Positions 11,872 to 23,690 of a stretch of 64,000 bases of DNA are shown here, piece by piece. A program made the position numbers and the translations under genes. Numbering within the stretch: the stretch's first letter is position 1; each line of letters begins with the position of its first letter. Source of the stretch: Sphaerolaimus hirsutus (Eukaryota; Nematoda; Chromadorea; Monhysterida; Sphaerolaimidae). The DNA lies in contig CAXIWS010000179.1 in assembly GCA_964036195.1 (NCBI GenBank), forward strand, positions 86,264-150,263. Direction: 5' to 3'. The notes under the pieces were generated by a model, which was not told where the DNA came from, did no database searches, and saw nothing but the letters and a program-made list of their open reading frames with translations.

Positions 11872-12491
11872 GCCCCGAGTGTGGGACCGCGCATGCTTCA
11901 GATGTTTGTGCGATTCCCAAGTGTTGGGATCACGCACCTGGGGCACACGCTGCCTGTGCCAATCCCGGACAGCCCGGTTGGAGACGAAATGACCTAGCAA
12001 ATGTGGTTTTGCATGCGGAAACACGGCAACCAAGTTGGGTTTGAGTATCGGGTATCGTGTCCAAAGAAGTTCGGGTTTGGTATCGGGTATCTGTTCCAAA
12101 TATTTAGCGGGTATTGAGTTTGGCTTTGGGTGGTTGGTTATCGAGTAAGGTTTTCAAGTCCAAATGTCAGGTATCGGGTAATAGAATTGTTGGGTATTGG
12201 AGAATAAATATATCTGAAATTGTATCGAACAAGTAAAATACACCAAGGTGTAGTGTATCTAGCACAAGGTGTATAACTGAGCGCCTATTACTGGCTTCAG
12301 AACAATTGTGGAGCGAAACCAAAATTTAATTTTTCTCGGTTTCAACTGCTGACTGACTTGTGGAACAACTTATTGTTTGACAGAACATTGCTATTTTGAA
12401 AATTCAATGACAAAAATACATTCCAATAAAATTTGACTTTGTGTATTCAGAGAGCAGATGGTTTTCTTGATACAAGACACTGACGAAAAAC

Positions 12492-13307
12492 TACCGTATT
12501 ACCTCGAATTAACCCCCCCCCTCGAAATACCCCCCTAAATGTTGGCTGAGGAATACCCCCCCCCCTCGAAATACCCCCCCCCCCTAAAATTGAGTGTAAC
12601 GTGAACGTACATGACAAATGCCGCAGTTTGTGATCTGTACAATGCAGAACACACGTTAAAACTGATGATTCAGTGACGTTAGGGAAGGTTTTTTTGCCTA
12701 AATATACCGTATTACCTCGAAATACCCCCATGGGGGTTTATTATTTCGCCAGCAAAATTTGAGGGGGGGTTTATTCGAGGGGGGGTCTTATTATTTCGTC
12801 AGAAATTTTCGTAAGGATCGATGTAAATAGTAGGCATTTGCATGCCCAAAACAGGTAATAAATGTGTCCAAACAAGATATATTTGGACATAAAAACGTAG
12901 ATTAGCTACACAAACATGTCCATGTGTAGCTGCAATACAGATAAACAGTAATATACATCATGTACATTGCATACATGACCTATTTATTATGTACATGACG
13001 TACATCATTCCGAAGGGGGGGGGGGTATTTCGAGGGGGGGGTTTATTATTTCCCCAGCCGATTTTGAGGGGGGGTTAATTCGAGGGGGGGGGGGGTTAAT
13101 TCAAGGGGGGGGGGATAATTCGAGGTAATACGGTATATGCCTAAAAACACATATACATCTATGTAATTGTTCGATTTTTCTACGTCTGTGTATGGGGAAT
13201 TTCCGAAAATTTCTGGCGAAATAATACACCCCCCCTCGAATTACCCCCCCTCAAATTTAGCTGGCGAAATAATAAACCCCCTGGGGGTATTTCGAGGTAA
13301 TACGGTA
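12492..13307. mobile_element. Nested pair of TACCGTATT-family elements
   Basis: An outer copy starts at 12492 (TACCGTATTACCTCGAATTA) and ends at 13307 (TATTTCGAGGTAATACGGTA). An inner copy starts at 12715 and ends at 13135 with the same termini. The flanks of the inner copy suggest a TA target. The outer sequence around 13140-13260 matches, inverted, the sequence around 10020-10090 in the 9907 element. From 13308 to 14018 I see only AT-rich sequence. Confidence 0.6.
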
Positions 13308-14018
13308 CCTTGCAATTAGTATAATAGAAATTTAATGATTTGAATGAATTTCATTGAAGGATTGACTTGAATTAAAGCTGAGCAATCAAACTATGCCATA
13401 CATCCTTGAAATTTCTCCCATGTGGTATTATTCGCATGGTGATTTCAGTAAAAAAAATTCCATTGGTATTTCTTTAAACACATTTTCATCGACAACATCT
13501 AAATCCTAAAAATAGGAATTTTTGTACAAAATATGGAAAATGTCCATGGAAAACTGAAAACTGAGAAAATAATTGTCAACAGAATACATAAAAAATGACG
13601 CAGAGAATATTTGTACCGGTGGACATACGATCTTACGCAAGGTTAATACACAAGGAAAGCAAATTTTCCCGTGCATAAATGATAGTTCGAAATTTGAATC
13701 TGCCTTTAATAATATTAATCATTAGGAATTTATAAAGTATAATTTCAACGTTCATCCGTTCCACATTTTCTTGATGTGGGTGGGGGATTTATTCAAGAGG
13801 GGTCACTATAAACAAATAGTAGTGTTTGCAGACTGTTCCACATACGTAAGTAAGTGTACTTCATGCTTTTTCAGAAGATATGTATTTATTTAAGAAGGTA
13901 TATTTCAACAAGCGCTACGTGACACTTTTTTTCTCAAAAATTTCCATATATAATGTCAAAGAGCCTGATTTTTAAATAAGGTTTTTGAAAATCTGAAAAT
14001 ATCGCAAGATTTGAAGCA

Positions 14019-17000
14019 ATGTGGCAATTGTGCATTGCCGCCTTTTTGGCCGTGCTCGGCGCTGTGGCCAGCGGGAAAATCAGGCCAGGATATTTTCCGG
14101 TAAATGAACTATTTTTGTGAAAATACGTTATAGTGAAGTTCCTCGAAATACCCCCCATGTGGTTTCATATTTCACCAGGAAATTTTTAGGAGGTGGGGGT
14201 GATTCAAGGGAGTGCAATCAACGTTTGTACGGAAATTTCAGGTTTGTATTTTACGTAAGCGAAAATTTCCATATACCTAACATGTCAAAGAGCATGATTT
14301 TTGAATAAGGTACTTGAAAATCAGAAAATATCGCAAGATTTGAGGCAATGTAAACATATTCCCAAAATACCCGGGTATTTCGGGTAAACGTAAATATGCT
14401 TCCCCAACTCGCGCAACTAATCAATCACATTTCTCTAGTCCAACAACGCATCGCAGACCAACGGCAGCAGGGGCATGTGCTACAAGCTCGTGGGCGCGCA
14501 CCGGCCTTCGTGGAAGAATTGGGAGGGTGCCAAGGCGGCCTGCGAGGCCGAGGGGGCCACCCTGGCCACGTTCGTCAACAGACACGAGCACAATGTCCTC
14601 ATGGCTGCTGTGAGACGCACTAAGGTTGGTTTTGGTTGGCTCGGAACAGGTTTTTTCAACTGTGTTTATAGATCTTGCGAGTTGACTGCTGCTGAGCAAA
14701 TCTTGTTTATCAAACCAAATATTGTTGAGTCAGACTTGTTAAACAGTTCCACAATTTTTTTCACGAATACCTATGTATATTTATGTACAATATTTTTTTA
14801 CCTCCCCGAGTACAGAGAATCTAAAATAATTAAAGTTGTACAGGTGGTTAGGGTTCAAACGATATATCGTATCGAATATCGAATATCGGATATCGACCAT
14901 TTTTTCACATCAAATATCGAATATCGATATCGAAAATTTTGAAAAAATATCGAATATCGAATATCGATATCGAAAATTTTGAAAAAATATCGAATATCGA
15001 TATCGAATATCGACCATTTTTCGATATATCGAACCTGTATTGTGTCCCTAAATTAAGTTATCATTTTCATTTTGACATATTTATGATTGATCTGATTTGC
15101 TTATAGTATTGTATCTGATGAGTAAAAGTACAGTATTTATAATGTTATTTTTGTTGGAGTGCTAAATTTGGAGCTAGAAAATGCTGATATGCTATTTTTT
15201 GCAACATGCCATTAAGCAATTAGGTTATAAGTATGAACTGTAATATCTACCAATTGTTATTTGTCTGATACACTTTGGTTCATCATGTTTTTCTTCCATG
15301 TTCTACTTTTGACTGATGTAAACCTTTTTAAATCACATGTAACATTCACATTTCAGTAAAGAGATGATTAACCATGTGTGCAACCACATGAAAATACAAT
15401 ATGCCACTTGAAATATGCCTTGCTATACCAAAAGCAAATCGCAATATCGAATATCGAAAATATCGAAATATCGAATATCGAATATCGACCATTTTTCAAT
15501 ATCGAATATCGACCATTTTTCAATATCGAATATCGAATATCGATATCGAGGTTCCATATCGTATCGATATCGAATATCGAGTTTCAGCAAAAAATATCGA
15601 ATATCGAATATCGATATCGAAAATTCATATCGTTTGAACCCTACAGGTGGTTCATAATAACAGCGCACTGCGCAGTCACATTTTATGTCCCATTTTGAAA
15701 TTTTTGAAATACATTTTGTGTACTCCGGTACTTATGAAAGGTACTTATACAACTGACTGCTGAGTACAGGTACTTTCTGAGCGGTAATGTGAATGTATTT
15801 ACTCAATACACAAGTATATGTATGTTTCAAGTGAATCTAGGTAAATGCATTTTAACAACCATGTTTTGTGTGTTTATGTGAAAAAGCCACCATAAAAATG
15901 AGTGAGTGCATGCAGGGATTCAATAAAGGCTGGCATTTCTGGCTGGGCATCAGTGACAAATTCAGTGCTGGCAACTGGATCACAACCGATGGACAAGTGC
16001 TCACTCCCTATGCCAACTCCATGTGGCACCAAGGTGAGTGCTGAATGCTGGCATTTTCAACCTAGCATTATACAGAGATGTTTTTGTTTATCTGAATAGA
16101 TTGAAGTTGTGCATGAGCTTGGTTCGCAGAGGCTAGTTGCTCACCATGTAAAATTTTACATTAAAAATGTGAAAGGTCAGACAAAATTTGTCTAATCGCA
16201 TGGAAATTGTATGATGCCAGATAAAATGCAAAAGAAACTTCTATTGGGCACATGCATTTTACATTTCATTTAACAAAATCACTTGACTTTTAACATTTTG
16301 TTATGCATTATGCATTAGGCAATTATGCATGCAGACCGGCCGGCCAGACACACTGCTGGCTGGAACAGCGATGCAGTGGCTGTCAGATGTGCCATGCGCT
16401 GGGCCAGCACCAATAGAATCATAGACTACTGGTGCCATGGTGTGATACCATATGCATGCATGTACCAGTGCCAGCCTGAAAAAGCCACTATCAAGCAGAA
16501 GAAAGACCAGTACAAACCATTCTACTCACCGGCTGGCAGCCAGGGCAATTGCTTCAAGTTTGCTACAATCTGGAGCCAGTGCCACACTTCTGAACCTTAT
16601 AAGATGGCATGTAAAATGTTAACTAGAATTCATTCAATGTCATGTAAATTGTAACAAGGTTACAATGCATTATATTTCATGATATTTGTCAGGGTGTGGG
16701 ACTGGCCCCTGCCTCATAGCATTTGTAAGGACTTAGGAGGAGGTCAATCAACCCCAGTTCCAAAGTTTTGTCTCTGGTACATTATTAGTGCTCCAGACTG
16801 GTATTTTATCAATAATCACTCAATGTGAAGTTTTCAGGTTTCCACAACCCAGCCTACACACATCAACAGCAATAATGTTGTGTGTGATTTGATTAACCTG
16901 ACCAATAAATCTCATGCAGTCCAGAAGTAGTAGCTTAAAAATGTTCAACATATTCCTTACAAGCTTACCTCAACAGACACCATAAATGTATACCTTTCCA

Positions 17001-17262
17001 TTACAGAGCAGTGTACAAGCCCATGGACCAGGCACAGGCGAGCGCCTACTGCAAGGGGGAGGGTGCCCAGCTGGCATCCATCTCCGACAGAAACGAAATG
17101 GAGCACGTCAAGAATCTGATGCGGTACGAGAGGGATGGCAGGTTCTCATTCTGGATCGATGGCAGCGATCCTGGCGGCAATGGAAATTACACCATGTCTG
17201 ACCAGTGCCCCATTCATGGCTTGATGAAGGAATTGTTTCTTTCCAGAGCCAAAGGTTTGTAA
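14019..17262 (+). CDS. Secreted C-type lectin (tandem CTLD), multi-exon
   Basis: Proposed exons are 14019-14099, 14457-14624, 15916-16033, 16335-16610 and 17009-17262, with GT/AG junctions and matching phases. Exon 1 encodes a signal peptide (MWQLCIAAFLAVLGAVAS). Exons 2-4 make one CTLD: CYKLVG, ATLATF, the fold signature WHFWLGISD, and the final cysteine set VRCAMRW...YWCHG...YACMYQC. Neither EPN nor QPD is present, so classical calcium-dependent sugar binding is doubtful. Exon 4 ends with the start of a second CTLD (GNCFKF), continued in exon 5 by AYCKGEGAQLASISDRNE and FSFWIDG. The frame then stops at 17262 before the second domain is complete. Either a donor at about 17250 leads to unseen exons or CTLD2 is truncated. 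The last junction is the least certain. A hAT-like MITE occupies intron 2. Confidence 0.8.
14849..15643. mobile_element. hAT-like MITE with ATATCG repeats, 795 bp (copy 2)
   Basis: The termini TAGGGTTCAAACGATAT and ATATCGTTTGAACCCTA are inverted. The 8-bp target duplication caggtggt is perfect (14841-14848 and 15644-15651). It has the same length and core sequence as the copy at 5788-6582, here in the second intron of the lectin gene. Confidence 0.9.
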
Positions 17263-17484
17263 TGAGAAAATGGTGTTTACTCAAAAAACTTCTGACCCAT
17301 AAATCAAAAAAAGCTCAATTTTTTGAATGTTTTCAGCACAAAACAAACAATGTGCATTGATCTATTTTAGCAAGGGTCTACCAGTCATACCAATCATACA
17401 TGAAACCACTTGCAATCAGCAGAGAAGATTTGTTTGCATGTACAACTGTGAAAAAGCAAAAGTGTCAGGATAACATAATTCCAG

Positions 17485-17540
17485 GGAATACAGCAGCCGT
17501 ACTACCAACGAGAAGGGGTATTAAGCCTGGTTATTTTCCA
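17485..17540 (+). CDS. Exon-like segment encoding IKPGYFP, downstream of the lectin gene
   Basis: A CCAG acceptor and a strong GTGAGT donor bound a short open segment ending RRGIKPGYFP. This closely resembles the end of lectin exon 1 (GKIRPGYFP), and the donor again falls directly after the proline codon in phase 0. It could be an exon of a neighbouring paralogue or a further exon of the same gene. No signal peptide is visible here. Confidence 0.35.
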
Positions 17541-18363
17541 GTGAGTTTCTAGTCTTATTCAAGGATATACAGTATTTACACATTCACATTTATAGTCAAG
17601 CAACTGATGAAATCCACACAGATTGCTTTAGCTTGCTTCCATCTAGGTTTCAGTGTAGGTATTCTCAATCATTCAAACACTTCGAAATATCGATTGAATC
17701 ACACTTTAAGTTGAGAGATTTTCCGAGACTTCTAAATGCAAGAGATTTACTCCGAGATTTAATTATATTTTCGAAAATGACCCAAGTGATTTAATTATAT
17801 TTTTGTCTTGAGAGATTTTCTGAGATAATATTTAATTATATTTTCTCAAAATAGGTCATTTTTTCAATGCTAACGTCTGTTCTGCATTGCCCGGATCACA
17901 AACCATAGCTTTTGTCGTTTACGTTCCCTTTACGCTCAATTTGGGGGGAGGTATTTCGGGGGGGGGGGAGGGGGCTAATACATTCATAGTGGTCATTTTG
18001 AGGGGGTATTTCGAGGAAATACGGTACTCGAAAAATACATATACTTGAGTATTTTGTAAATACATATACTTCAAAAAAAGTACCCATACCTGTACATGTA
18101 CTTTGGAAAAGTGTAAAAATCACTCTCACGTGTAAAAAGTAGTCTCTTTTACATTTTCCATGAAAAAAGTACCCACTTTTACATATTCTATGAAGAAAAG
18201 TAGACACTTTTACATTTTTTACTTAGTACTTTTACCGACGAGGGGGGCGATTTTTTGCTGATGCTGGAGGGGAGTGCTGATTTTGAGGGGGGGGGGGGGG
18301 GTATTTTGGATCTTTTGGAGGAAATACGGTACATCTATTTGAAATTGGAACTTAACTTTTCAG

Positions 18364-18562
18364 AAAAATGGAAGACACCGAGAGACACAGAGGTGTAGAA
18401 AATGAGCATGATGATTCAAGGAGAAAATACAACAGGGACAGATATTCACCAACTGTAGGTGGCATTCTCAATTTCACCAATGCTGACCAATATTTAAAAT
18501 TGAGGGAAAAAATGGAAGAATTGAGAATGTGCCTTTTTAAAGATAGCAGCCAAACATTTTAG
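18364..18562 (+). CDS. Possible small terminal exon, function unknown
   Basis: A CTTTTCAG acceptor precedes a 64-codon open frame starting at an ATG at 18368. It encodes a charged, probably helical peptide (RRKYNRDRYSP and REKMEELRMCLF) and ends at TAG. It resembles no family I recognise. It could be a last exon or chance. Repeat-rich sequence lies on both sides. Confidence 0.25.
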
Positions 18563-18591
18563 ACAGCAGCCCCCCACCCCCCATTTTCAGC

Positions 18592-18690
18592 TACCGTATT
18601 TGCTTGAATAATCCCCCTGGGGGATTATTATTTCGTCAGACTTTTTGAGGGGGGATTATTCGAGGGGGGAATTTTTCGAGGGGGGGATTA
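18592..18690. repeat. Half copy of the TACCGTATT family
   Basis: TACCGTATTTGCTTGAATAA is followed by CCCCCTGGGGG and G-rich repeats, and no right terminus follows. Other one-sided copies lie at about 17940-18030, 18240-18332 (right end GAGGAAATACGGTA) and 23340-23455. The rest of 17541-18363 is AT-rich with GAGATTTTCCGAGA and ACATATACTT repeats. Confidence 0.45.
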
Positions 18691-19089
18691 TTATTTCATC
18701 TTATTCATATCTTATTCATCTTATCATATTTCAATTTCATTTCAAGTTTTCAAGCATGTTTCTATCACTTCATTATGCAAAATATGCTTTGTTAACAAGA
18801 TAACATCACATTTTTGTTCAAATTGCACACAACGAAATTTATCAAATGTCTAAAATGTATATTCAACGGTATCAGCGTCAGCGTACATTCATCAACACCT
18901 ATACAATTTCGAGAGAACTGCACGCTAAGGATGCTTCAATGCAAAAGATAGGAGGCACAATCACAGGCCTCATTGTGCCCGATTCGTGTGTGTTTTTGCA
19001 CACATTGCAGTCACTATTTATTAGTACAAATGCCCTTTACAAACACGATCCACAATCTTGACAAACAGGGTTAGTAGATGGCAAAGTTG

Positions 19090-22000
19090 CTTCCCAAGAA
19101 TGCAATTGCACATGTATAGGGGGTTGACCTGAGTTTTTAGGGGCTGAGTTTACAATTCAGGGTTGAGTTGATGGGTGTTAATAAATTAGGGTTGAGTTGA
19201 CAGAAGTTTAAAGATAAGGGGCTGTTGACACAAGTTTACAAATTAGAGGCTGAGTTTATGGGAGTTGAGTTGATGGGTGTTTGCCAAATTAGGGGCTGAG
19301 TTTATGGGAGTTAACAATAACATTACCATAATCCTTAAGTGAGGCCCCCGGGGCTAAACAATATAAATTGTGATATTCTGCATTTGTGGGTTACTGATTA
19401 CAATGATTAGAAATATGCACTCCATTCTGACAGTACATTACGATAACCCTGAAATTGAACCCGAAATGGGGCCAAAACTTTCAAATTGTGAAATGATGCA
19501 TTGTGGGTTTCTAATTGCAATGATTTGATATATGCACTCCATTGACACTACATTATCATAACCCGAAAAATGAACCCATGGGGCCAAATACTTTCAATTT
19601 GAGAAATGATGCATTTTCGGGTTTCTGATCGCACTCATTTGAAATATGCACTTCATTTTGACACTACATTACCATAACCCTGAAAATGAACCACTGGGGC
19701 CAAAAACTTTCAATTTGTGAAATGATGCATTTTTGGGTTTCTGATTGCACTGATTTCAAATTTGGGTTTCTGATTGCACTGATTTGATATATGCACTCCA
19801 TTTTGACACTACATTACCATAACCCTCAAAATGGACCCATGGGGTTAAATACTTTCAATTTGAGAAATCATGCATTTTCGGGTTTCTGATTGCACTGATT
19901 TGAAATATGCACTTCATTTTGACACTACATTACCATAACCCTAAAATGAACCCCCTGGGCCAAAAACTTTCCAATCATAAAATGATGGATTTGTGGGTTT
20001 CTGAGTGTAGTGATTTCAAATATGCCCAGGGCTTAAAAAATCAGAAATTGTGAAATGATTCAATGTGGGTTTCTAATTGCACTGATTTGAAATATGCACT
20101 CCGTTTTGACACTACATAACCCTGCAAACTACATAACCATAACCCTGAAAATGAACCTCTGGAGCCCAAAACTTTCAATTTGTGAAATCATTCATTTTTG
20201 GGTTTCTGATTGCACTGATTTCAAATTTGGGTCTATGATTGCACCAATTTGATATATGCACTCCATTTTGACACTACATTACCATAACCCTAAAAATGAA
20301 CCCATGGGGCCAAATACTTTCAATTTGAGAAATGATGCATTTTCGGGTTTCTGATAGCACTCATTTGAAATATGCACTTCATTTTGACACTACATTACCA
20401 TAACCCTAAAAATGAACCCCCTGGGCCAAAAACTTTCAAACCATAAAATGATGGATTTGTGGGTTTCTGAGTGTAGCAATTTCAAATATGCCCAGGGCTA
20501 AAAAAATTAGAAATTGTGAAATGATTCGATGTGGGTTTCTAATTGCACTGATTTGAAATATGCAATCCTTTTTGACACTACATAACCCTGAAAACTACAT
20601 AACCATAACCCTGAAAATGAACCTCTGGAGCCAAAAACTTTCAATTTGTGAAATCATTCATTTTCAGGTTTCTGATTGCACTTATTTGAAATATGCACTT
20701 CATTTTGACACTACATTACCATAACCCTAAAAATGAATCCCCTGGGCCAAAAACTTTCAAACGATAAAATGATGGATTTGTGGGTTTCTGAGTGTAGCCA
20801 TTTCAAATATGCCCAGGGCTTAAAAAATTAGAAATTGTGAAATGATTCGATGTGGGTTTCTAATTGCACTGATTTGAAATATGCAATCCATTTTGACACT
20901 ACATAACCCTGAAAACTACATAACCATAACCCTGAAAATGAACCTCTGGAGCCAAAAACTTTCAATTTGTGAAATCATTCATTTTCAGGTTTCTGATTGC
21001 ACTCATTTGAAATATGCACTTCATTTTGACACTACATTACCATAACCATAAAAATGAACCCCGTAAGCCAAAAACTTTCAAATCATAAAATGATGCATTT
21101 GTGGGTTTCTGATTGTAGCGATTTCAAATATGCACTCCATTTTGACACTACATTACTAAAACCCTGAAATTGAACCCCTAGACCCAAAAATTTCTAATTG
21201 TAAAATGATGCATTTTGCAGGTTTCTAATTGCACTGATTTGAAATGACTCAATTTCAACTCTACATTACTGTAAGCCTTAAATTGAACCCATGGGGCTAA
21301 TAAATAAGAAATTGTGAAATGATGCATTTGTGGCTTTTTGATTGCCTTGATTTGAAATATGCACTTCATTTTGACACTACATTACCATAACCCTGAAAAT
21401 GAACCCCCAGGACCAAAAATTTTCAAATCATAAAATGATGTGTTTGTGGGTTTCTGATTGTAGCAATTTCAAATATGCACTCCATCTTGACACCACGTTA
21501 CTAAAACCCTGATAATGAACCCCTGGGCACAAAAACTTTCAATTTGTGAAATGATGCGTTTGTGGGTTTTTTATTGCAGTGATTTGAGATGTGCACTCCA
21601 TTTCTACTGTACATTACCATAACCTTTTAAGTCGTGAATTGTTACCGAAAATTGTGAATTGATGCATTTGTGGATTGATGATAGTGATTTTTTGAAATAT
21701 TCATACCATGTTCACACTACATTACCATAAACCTGAAAATGAGTTTACTGGAGTTTCCAAATTAGGGACTGAGTTTATGGGAGTTTCCAAATTAGGGGCT
21801 GAGTTAATGGGAGTTTCCAAATTAGGGGCTGATTTTAAGGGAGTTTCCAAATTAGGGGCTGAGTTTATGGGAGTTTCTAAATTAGGGGCTGAGTTTATTT
21901 GAGTATCCAAATTAGGGCTGAGTTTACAGCAGTTTCCAAACTATGGGTTGAGTTTACAGGAGTTTCCAAAATTGGGGGCTGAGTTTATGGGAGTTTTCAA

Positions 22001-22165
22001 ATTAGAGGCTGAGTTTATGGGAGCTTACAAATAAGGGGCTGAGTTTATGGGAGTTTGCAAGTTAGGGGCTGAGTTTACGAGAGTTTGCAAGTTAGGGGCT
22101 GAGTTTATAGGAGTTTCCAAATTAGGGGCTGAGTTTACAGGAGTTTCCAAACTAGGGGCTGTGTT
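19090..22165. repeat. Tandem array: ~120-bp satellite flanked by a 30-bp repeat
   Basis: From about 19380 to 21740 a unit of about 115-120 bp repeats (ATATGCACTCCATTTTGACA, CATTACCATAACCCTGAAAA, GGGCCAAAAACTTTCAA). Within it a longer block beginning GATGGATTTGTGGGTTTCTG recurs near 19984, 20451 and 20771, showing higher-order structure. From 21740 to 22165 a 30-bp unit (GAGTTTATGGGAGTTTCCAA plus ATTAGGGGCT) repeats head to tail, and degenerate copies also occur at about 19110-19320. ORFs here on both strands exist because 30 is divisible by three. Confidence 0.85.
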
Positions 22166-22680
22166 TACAGGATTTAGAGGGGGTCTCCATGGGGTGCCAT
22201 TTTTGGGGGGTCTCAAGGGGGTGCCATTTTCTGGAGGTACATATGGGGGTGCCATTTTAAGGGGGTCCACATGGTATGCCATTTTTTGGGTGGTCCTCAG
22301 GGGTGCAATTTTTTGGTGGTCCTCAGGGGGGTGCTATATTTTTTTTTGTGGGGGAGGTCCATAGGGGGTGCCATTTTGGGGGGGTCCCCAGGGGGGTGCC
22401 ATTTTTGGAGAGTCCCCAGGGGGAGCCAACTTTGGGTGGGTCCCCAGGGGGTGCCATTTTTGTGGGGGTTCCTAGGGGGTGCTATTTTTGGGGGGTCCCA
22501 ATGGGCGCCATTTTTGGGGGGTCCCTAAGGGGTGCAATTTTTTGGTGGTCCTCAGGGGGTGCCATATTTGTGGGGCCCTAGGGGGTCCCATTTTTGGGTG
22601 GTTCCCCGGGGGGGTGCCACTTTTGGGGGGTTCCTCGGGGGGTGCCATTTGGAGGGGGGTCCCCATTGGGGTGTCAGTTT
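22166..22680. repeat. G-rich tandem repeat (GGGGGTGCCATTTTTGG units)
   Basis: About 18 degenerate units of roughly 28-30 bp read GGGGGTGCCATTTTTGGGGG followed by TCC. There is extreme G over C skew on the plus strand. It directly follows the 30-bp array. Repeated G runs make G-quadruplex formation possible. The overlapping ORFs are repeat-derived. Confidence 0.8.
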
Positions 22681-22710
22681 TTGCAAGCCTCTGAGTAGTG
22701 GGTACCTATA

Positions 22711-23149
22711 GCAGGATTCTCTCCAACCTTCAGTTGGGTTTTGTGGTTCTCTACAATTAATACCACAAGGATTTACAAACACAAACAGCAAAGCACAAAT
22801 GTAACCAATTGAAGATTACAACAAAGTTTGACACCTTGCAAAAACCACACTATCATATCACAAAACCTATACCACACAGAATGCACACTGCACACCATCA
22901 TACCAAATCGCAAACTGTCCACATTTTACTACCAAGTTTCATGCCCAACCATTTTACAGAAGTTTACAAAAATCCATTCCAAAACATTGCATCTTTGGTA
23001 TTGGTCTTGTTATTGTTGGTACATTACATACCACATTTCAAAACACATGCCTAACATGTGGGCAAACTTAACTAAAGTATCATATTTTCTCCAATGGTAT
23101 TAATTGTAGAGAACCACAAAACCCGACAGAATGTCGGAGAGAATCCTGC
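22711..23149. mobile_element. MITE with ~58-bp TIRs, GCAGGATTCTCTCC ends
   Basis: The left arm, 22711 to about 22768, reads GCAGGATTCTCTCC then GGTTTTGTGGTTCTCTACAA. It is inverted at about 23096-23149. Both ends abut TA, consistent with a TA target duplication. The 330-bp core is AT-rich with CACAC repeats and no convincing gene. Confidence 0.7.
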
Positions 23150-23529
23150 TAGTTGTGTACAATGTGTACACACAGTATACACCTGTATTTACGTTCCTCG
23201 ATGGTAGGCACATTCCACTGCGTTGCTGCACACCCGATGTACAGCATTTCCATTCGATGAATCAAACCAGACGGAGCTATTTTACTTGGTCTGGCTTCAT
23301 CGATTGTTTCTAATGATGTGCAGTATTTTTTAGGCCATATGTGGAGGGGGGGATTATTCAAGGGGGGGAATTATTTTTTCCACGCGCGTCTGACAGGGGG
23401 GATTATTCGAGGGGGGGAATTGTTCAAGGGGGGAATTCTTCAAGCAAATACGGTATATAAAAGTCTATAATACCCCTGATTTATAATGATATTGAATGGC
23501 TAAAAAATAAGTTTCGTCAGTTGCCGAAT

Positions 23530-23690
23530 GGCTCCACGCATGCTAGTTGACATCGACACCAAATGTCAACTGGTTCCGTTCCTAATTCAAAGATTGCGTT
23601 TGAACGTCGTTCGCCACTCGTCAGCAAGCTTTGAATCGGGATCGGCACCAGTTGACATTTGGTGTCTATGACAACTAGCGTGTGTGGGCC
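23530..23690. repeat. Inverted repeat, GCTAGTTGACAT ends
   Basis: ATGCTAGTTGACATCGACAC and CCAAATGTCAACTGGT at the left are inverted at about 23648-23688. A partial relative (CGCGCTAGTTGACGCGGCGT) lies at about 188-215. From 23700 to 25160 I see short tandem and AT-rich sequence, including ACGTTTAC-like repeats at 23860-24140 and a GGCGCCATGGCGC patch near 24590. There is no gene. Confidence 0.5.

Noticed and set aside
15378-15698. Isoleucine/arginine/tyrosine-rich ORFs of 78-106 codons
   Set aside because: They are translations of ATATCG repeats in the hAT-like MITE. The same type occurs at 5730-6567.
21708-22165. Regular 30-bp repeats resembling a CRISPR array
   Set aside because: Units are head-to-tail with no unique spacers and the context is eukaryotic. 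It is a tandem repeat.
22271-22694. Several ORFs on both strands, glycine- or proline-rich
   Set aside because: They translate a G-rich tandem repeat and are open in many frames because of it.
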